This document shows, one piece after another, positions 59,721 to 64,000 of a stretch of 64,000 bases of DNA. This stretch comes from Sclerurus mexicanus (Eukaryota; Chordata; Aves; Passeriformes; Furnariidae). Position numbers and translations under genes: made by a program. The stretch is from NCBI GenBank assembly GCA_013396755.1, contig VWZF01005696.1, forward strand, positions 1-64,000, given 5' to 3'. The first letter of the stretch is position 1; the number at the start of each line of letters is the position of its first letter. The notes below the pieces were generated by a model. The model was given only the letters and a program-made list of their open reading frames with translations. It was not told the origin of the DNA and searched no databases.

Positions 59721-61810
59721 AGGAATTGTATTAGACTAAAAACCACGAGGAAAATCACTACTGCCAGTAAAAGGCCATTCAAGTCTAAAATCTCACCCCG
59801 TAAGTCTTTACAGAGGTCTAACTCCTACAGAAGCTAAATAGTAGGGTGCCGTTTTGGGTCTGTTGAAAATTTGTCATAAGAGGGAGAGAGAAGAAATATT
59901 CTTCTTTATGATACTAATCAGGATCACTCAGAGGTTTGGGCTAATGTTTAGATCCACAGTGACATGCAGCAAGTCTCTTTAAAGATGTCATAATATGGCA
60001 TATCTATAGAATAAGACTACCCAGGCATTTGGTGGCTTTCTGGCCAGAAAACCAAAAGTTTTCAAAGTTAGAATACTTTCTTGCTTAACAACAGCGATAA
60101 TAACAAACAGCAACAACAATAATAACAAATTAAAACTTATTCTTTTGCAGGGAAAAAATACTTTGAACTGTTTGAGAAACATAACTGTGAATATGCTCCT
60201 TGATTTTGAAGTTAGAGAATTAACTGAATTTTTGTGTTATTGTAAAAATCACTGAAGCATTGGTTCTGAAAATTTAAATTTTAAATATGCAAAATCAGGT
60301 GCAATAATTTAAAAATAAATTAGCTAGGTCTCATACAGTTAAAGTTTACCACAAGGCATAAAGGAAGACCACTTCCCCATCAGAATCTCCATTTTTTCTT
60401 ATGAGAATATAAAATATTGACACTTATAATAGAGGTCCATCTATCCTGGTACCCTGTCTGGCAGTGGCTACTGACAGCAGTCAAGGGGAAATATTGTTCT
60501 TTACCCACAGTCCAGCCATCAGTGTTTTGATGATTTCCTGAGTCAGAGGTGACTCCTAGGCCATCAGGAAGCACACTGGAAATTTCTTACACAGTATTAG
60601 GGCGTTTTGAGGTCTTTTATCTTTTATACATCTGGGCCATAAAACGTCCTGTGGCAATGAGTTCTGTTCACGTGCTGTATGAAAAGGTACTGCCTTGCCA
60701 TTAATTTTATGTTGGTTTTGTTTTGTCTTTTACAGTGGTTTCAACAATCTTATTTTTTTGAGAGATGCAAACATTTTCACTAGAAAAGTGTATTAAAGAT
60801 TCTTCTTAGTGATGTTGAAGGCTGGGTAAGATAAATTACAATATGTTCACACAATATGGGATTCTTCAAAGTTTGAAAAAAATATTTGCTTTATTACTTT
60901 CACAATTCTTTTATTTGATTCACCATGTGCACAGAAAGACAACTGGCTTGCTGCCTCTCAAGCTCTTCTTCATGGCCCAGTGCCTTTGCACAGACCTGCT
61001 GTACTGGGGGTGAGTTGCACCTTCTGTGAAAAAGAAGGTCCCTCTAGGGCCTATAGTCCATCTCCAAAAAATACTTTTCATTACACTTTAGATAAATAAT
61101 TTTATGATAATGTCATGAAAACCCATGGAGTTAGACCAGATTCTGTTAAGGTCAGAATCTGGCCTAAATTCCTCCAGGGAAGAACATCTCATCTTGAAAA
61201 AATGCATTATGTTTACTCTCATTGAAGGCTGCCATCTTGCCAGTGTGTGGCATGAAGTCATTGTGAGGCTTAATATCAGGACAGAGTAGGATTTTAAAAT
61301 GTTCTGAACATAATTGAGTCAATGGTCAGGTTTTCAGCCCTAATGGGCTGGCTGCTTCAAATTAAATTGAGTTACAGCAGGGCCCCTAGTCCACATCAGA
61401 GGATAAGAGCATACTAAATAGAATTGGAAAAATTGAGACAGTTTTTGTTCCTACTTATGAACAAGCAGACAAATCAGCAACTCAGAAATCAGCAGTTATT
61501 AGTTTATTGGCAATTCATGCAGCTTAAAAATAGTCATGGAAATTTGTAACAAGACTGCTATTCCCCTTCTCCCCCCCTAGGAAAAAAAATTCGGCTAACC
61601 GCAATTGCAGTAACAACAGAGAGCCCAAGTGGTAAATTCCTAAAGCAGCTGTCGTGCTGGGGCTGGAGAAGAAGTGAAAGGCAAGGGTTGGAGAGCACAG
61701 AAAGAGGCTTGCTTACATTGTCAGCCCAAAATATCTAGACCTTGCGAGTCAGAATAATGAGGTTAACTTGAAAATGCTCATAATCTGGTGCTTTGTCTGA
61801 GAGATTTTGA
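59721..61810. other. Unassigned intergenic sequence
   Basis: No gene or repeat family recognised. A hairpin with 10-bp arms lies at 61136-61162 (CCAGATTCTG, loop TTAAGGT, CAGAATCTGG). Short AT-rich and AAC/AAT triplet patches occur near 60090-60130. Confidence 0.5.
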
Positions 61811-61854
61811 ACCTTCAGTCTGTAGCTTTTGCACCTTCAGTCTGTAGCTTTTGC
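61811..61854. repeat. 22-bp tandem duplication, two copies
   Basis: ACCTTCAGTCTGTAGCTTTTGC is present twice in direct succession (61811-61832 and 61833-61854) with no difference seen, consistent with recent local slippage. Confidence 0.95.
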
Positions 61855-64000
61855 ACACATCGTAGGGTCAACAAACAAAAGTTTCCTTAATGAATTTGGG
61901 AACCTGCCTCTTTGTACATCCAAATACTTAGAGGCTTTGGAAGAAAAAAGTAAATGCCAAAAGCTGAAAACATATCCTCATCTAAATGGACAAGAGGTGT
62001 CACATCAAAATAGGAGAGGTTCCACCACTCACTGACAAGAGAAAAAGGGCAAAATCAATTTAAAACTTTCCTCCACCCAAGTAAAGTGCCTTCCTGGAGT
62101 TGCAGTGTTTTGCTGAGAGATCAAGCCATGCCAAGAGGACACAGACATGAGAGTGGTGCTCTGCCGGCTCTCACCTCAGAGCTGTGAGCTGTCATGGAAG
62201 AAAGCAGAGATGACCAGGCTGTCTGCATGTAGTTCTGGTAAGATCAGTAGCAGACATGCCTACGTGGTGCTGCTCTGGAACTAACAACTCTGATCTCTCC
62301 AAACATCTCTGTTGAGTTTGACACCTTGACTTGACCCACAGGGCACTGCTCTACACTGTGTGGAGGTACTGCTGGGCAATGGGAGTATACCAGCCTGGAG
62401 ATCTTGAAGCAGAATCATTCACTTGCTTGTGCTTTTTGTTTGACTGTAGCTTTGGATTGCCTTTTCCAGTTTCCTCTGTTCCTTGCAGGTTCCCTCTGTT
62501 CATCTGCTATAGGTTCTGAGGCTGAGCTATCGACATTGCTGCAGGGATGGAGAGAAGAGGGAGAGGGGGAAAAAAATCTATTATCTCTTGTTTAGACTAG
62601 TTAGGGAATTCAGATTATTGCTATGTCTTGACTAGTGAATCACTCCTTTTACACATAAAATATTGGCTTGAACAGAAAGATGGACTTCCACTAAAGAGGA
62701 GAATGCAAACTGATTTAAGATCCTCTGAATAGCCCTAGCAATGTTATTACTTTTATAAATAAATTACATGGCATTTCCACAATCTCTGGACAATATCTAC
62801 TGAAGTCAATTCTTTGAAGGGCTGAAGGTTTCATATTTCAAAGTTGTTGCAGTGGTCTCTTCCAGACGGACTGTAAAGTCAAAGAGATGATGCCATGAAT
62901 GCTTTCAGGCCCATTTGTAACTTCCTAATTTCCTTAGGAGTGTGTTATTCTCTTGGTCCAAAAACATGTCATTCCTATTAATAGCATGTGGGCAGTGTGT
63001 TCACACAGAGGCAATATACCTCTTAGTGACCAGATCAGAAAGGGTCTATCCAACAGACTAAACTTTGCCCATACAGTGTTGTGAATCACTTTTTCATGCA
63101 TAGAGGGTGCTGTTTATTTCTTGGGGACATTTACTCCCGGGGTGCTGCTGAGTGCCCTGAGGGTCCAACCCCAGGTGACAAATGATGCAGGTGGGTGCAG
63201 AAGGAACTGTTCATGTTGTTTCTGTGCACTCTTCCACCCCACGCTATGACACTATACAGACTGAGAACAGCTCCCTTACACTCACAAATCAACAGCACTA
63301 CAGAATTAAGCTAATATTTTCAATCTGAGGAAGTAATTAGTCTTCCCCCATTTCAGACATGAAGTCACTGCATGTCCAGCTTCCCCTGCCCTTCACCATA
63401 CTGGGAGCAGTGATGCTTAGTGGCACACCACATTGGCCATACACACTCACGTACAAGCCCAGATCATCCCTACTTATGCCTACATTGCCACAAAAAAGCT
63501 CACACAGGCTAGATGGCAATGAGACAGAAGGCACAATGTTTGCATAAAGCACAGGCAGAATATCTGACCTATTCATGGGTGAATGTGGGGAAAGTCAAGA
63601 AACTACACGTGTAACATAAGCACGCAAACCTATGGGCACACCCATGTGCCAGTTATCTCACTCCTCGGGCTGTTTAAACTTCCCAGCCAAGCATTGGCTT
63701 CTCTCAAACTCTCTCCTTCTATCTCTTATTTGCTCTGCAGTTTATCTCTGCATGTATCTCCTACATTTTTCTGTGTTTCTTTCTAAATAAAGACAGCAGA
63801 GTTCCCTGGGAAGGGAATGATATGAATTTATTCCTTGTCAAACCATCAGTTCCAGGGAGCAGCAAGAACATTCCTGTTCACAGGTTTTCATATGCCAAAG
63901 TATTCTGGGTTCATCACTGGTTTTATTCTGTAAGAAATGTAATGGGCTAGAATCCTCCTGCTGTGACAGAGCAGTTGGGGTTTAATCATTTACAGTGCTG
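61855..64000. other. Unassigned intergenic sequence
   Basis: No gene or repeat family recognised to the end of the window. Frames at 63337-63576 (-) and 63359-63547 (+) overlap on opposite strands and have no domain. Confidence 0.5.

Noticed and set aside
61136..61162. Hairpin as a transcription terminator or miniature transposon
   Set aside because: Factor-independent terminators are not expected in vertebrate nuclear DNA, and there are no flanking target duplications; it is probably a chance inverted repeat.

Overview
The window looks like a gene-poor, AT-leaning stretch of a bird nuclear genome. The main evidence is at least seven CR1 (chicken repeat 1) LINE fragments. Several of these end in the octamer-like ATTCTATG tail typical of avian CR1. 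There are also degraded class III (ERV-L-like) endogenous retrovirus pieces and solo LTRs of avian type, and long A/C-rich low-complexity runs. I could not assign any host protein-coding exon, rRNA, tRNA, CRISPR array or bacterial-type operon. Almost every open reading frame in the window is short, lacks a recognisable domain and is most likely chance. The exact species cannot be read from the sequence.

Layout. 1-2366 is the 3' half of an old ERV on the + strand: a broken pol (end of reverse transcriptase, a little RNase H linker, part of integrase), an unrecognised stretch, then an LTR. 2.7 kb has a minus-strand CR1 tail, 4.1-4.6 kb a minus-strand LTR-like element, and 5.34-5.44 kb a pure TGAA microsatellite. 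5.4-16.9 kb is largely unique and featureless. 16.9-17.4 kb is probably the 3' end of another ERV with a short LTR. 18.5-21.4 kb contains two exact or near-exact duplications bounded by single Ns, which I read as mis-ordered overlapping contigs. 23.1-25.2 kb is the largest CR1 copy, with a broken reverse transcriptase ORF. 25-36 kb is mostly unique, with one CR1 at 31.8-32.2 kb. 36.6-37.2 kb is a solo LTR of the same family as the one at 1.8 kb, in the opposite orientation. 40.8-41.3 kb is a CR1. 47.8-48.1 kb is a sequencing gap flanked by a CR1 tail. 54.9-56.4 kb is a minus-strand CR1 containing a 208-bp false-looking duplication at a single N. 59.1 kb is a CR1 tail, followed by a CpG-retaining, homeodomain-site-rich stretch that may be a conserved noncoding element.

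No set of genes works together here. The content is a record of retroelement insertion and decay, overlaid with scaffold-assembly artefacts. The most actionable result is the assembly error at 18.5-21.4 kb, where the evidence supports contig order X-A-D-gap-B-C-Y instead of the order shown. The most interesting biological candidates are the possible conserved regulatory blocks, chiefly 59.28-59.72 kb. I did not find convincing evidence of a new biological system.
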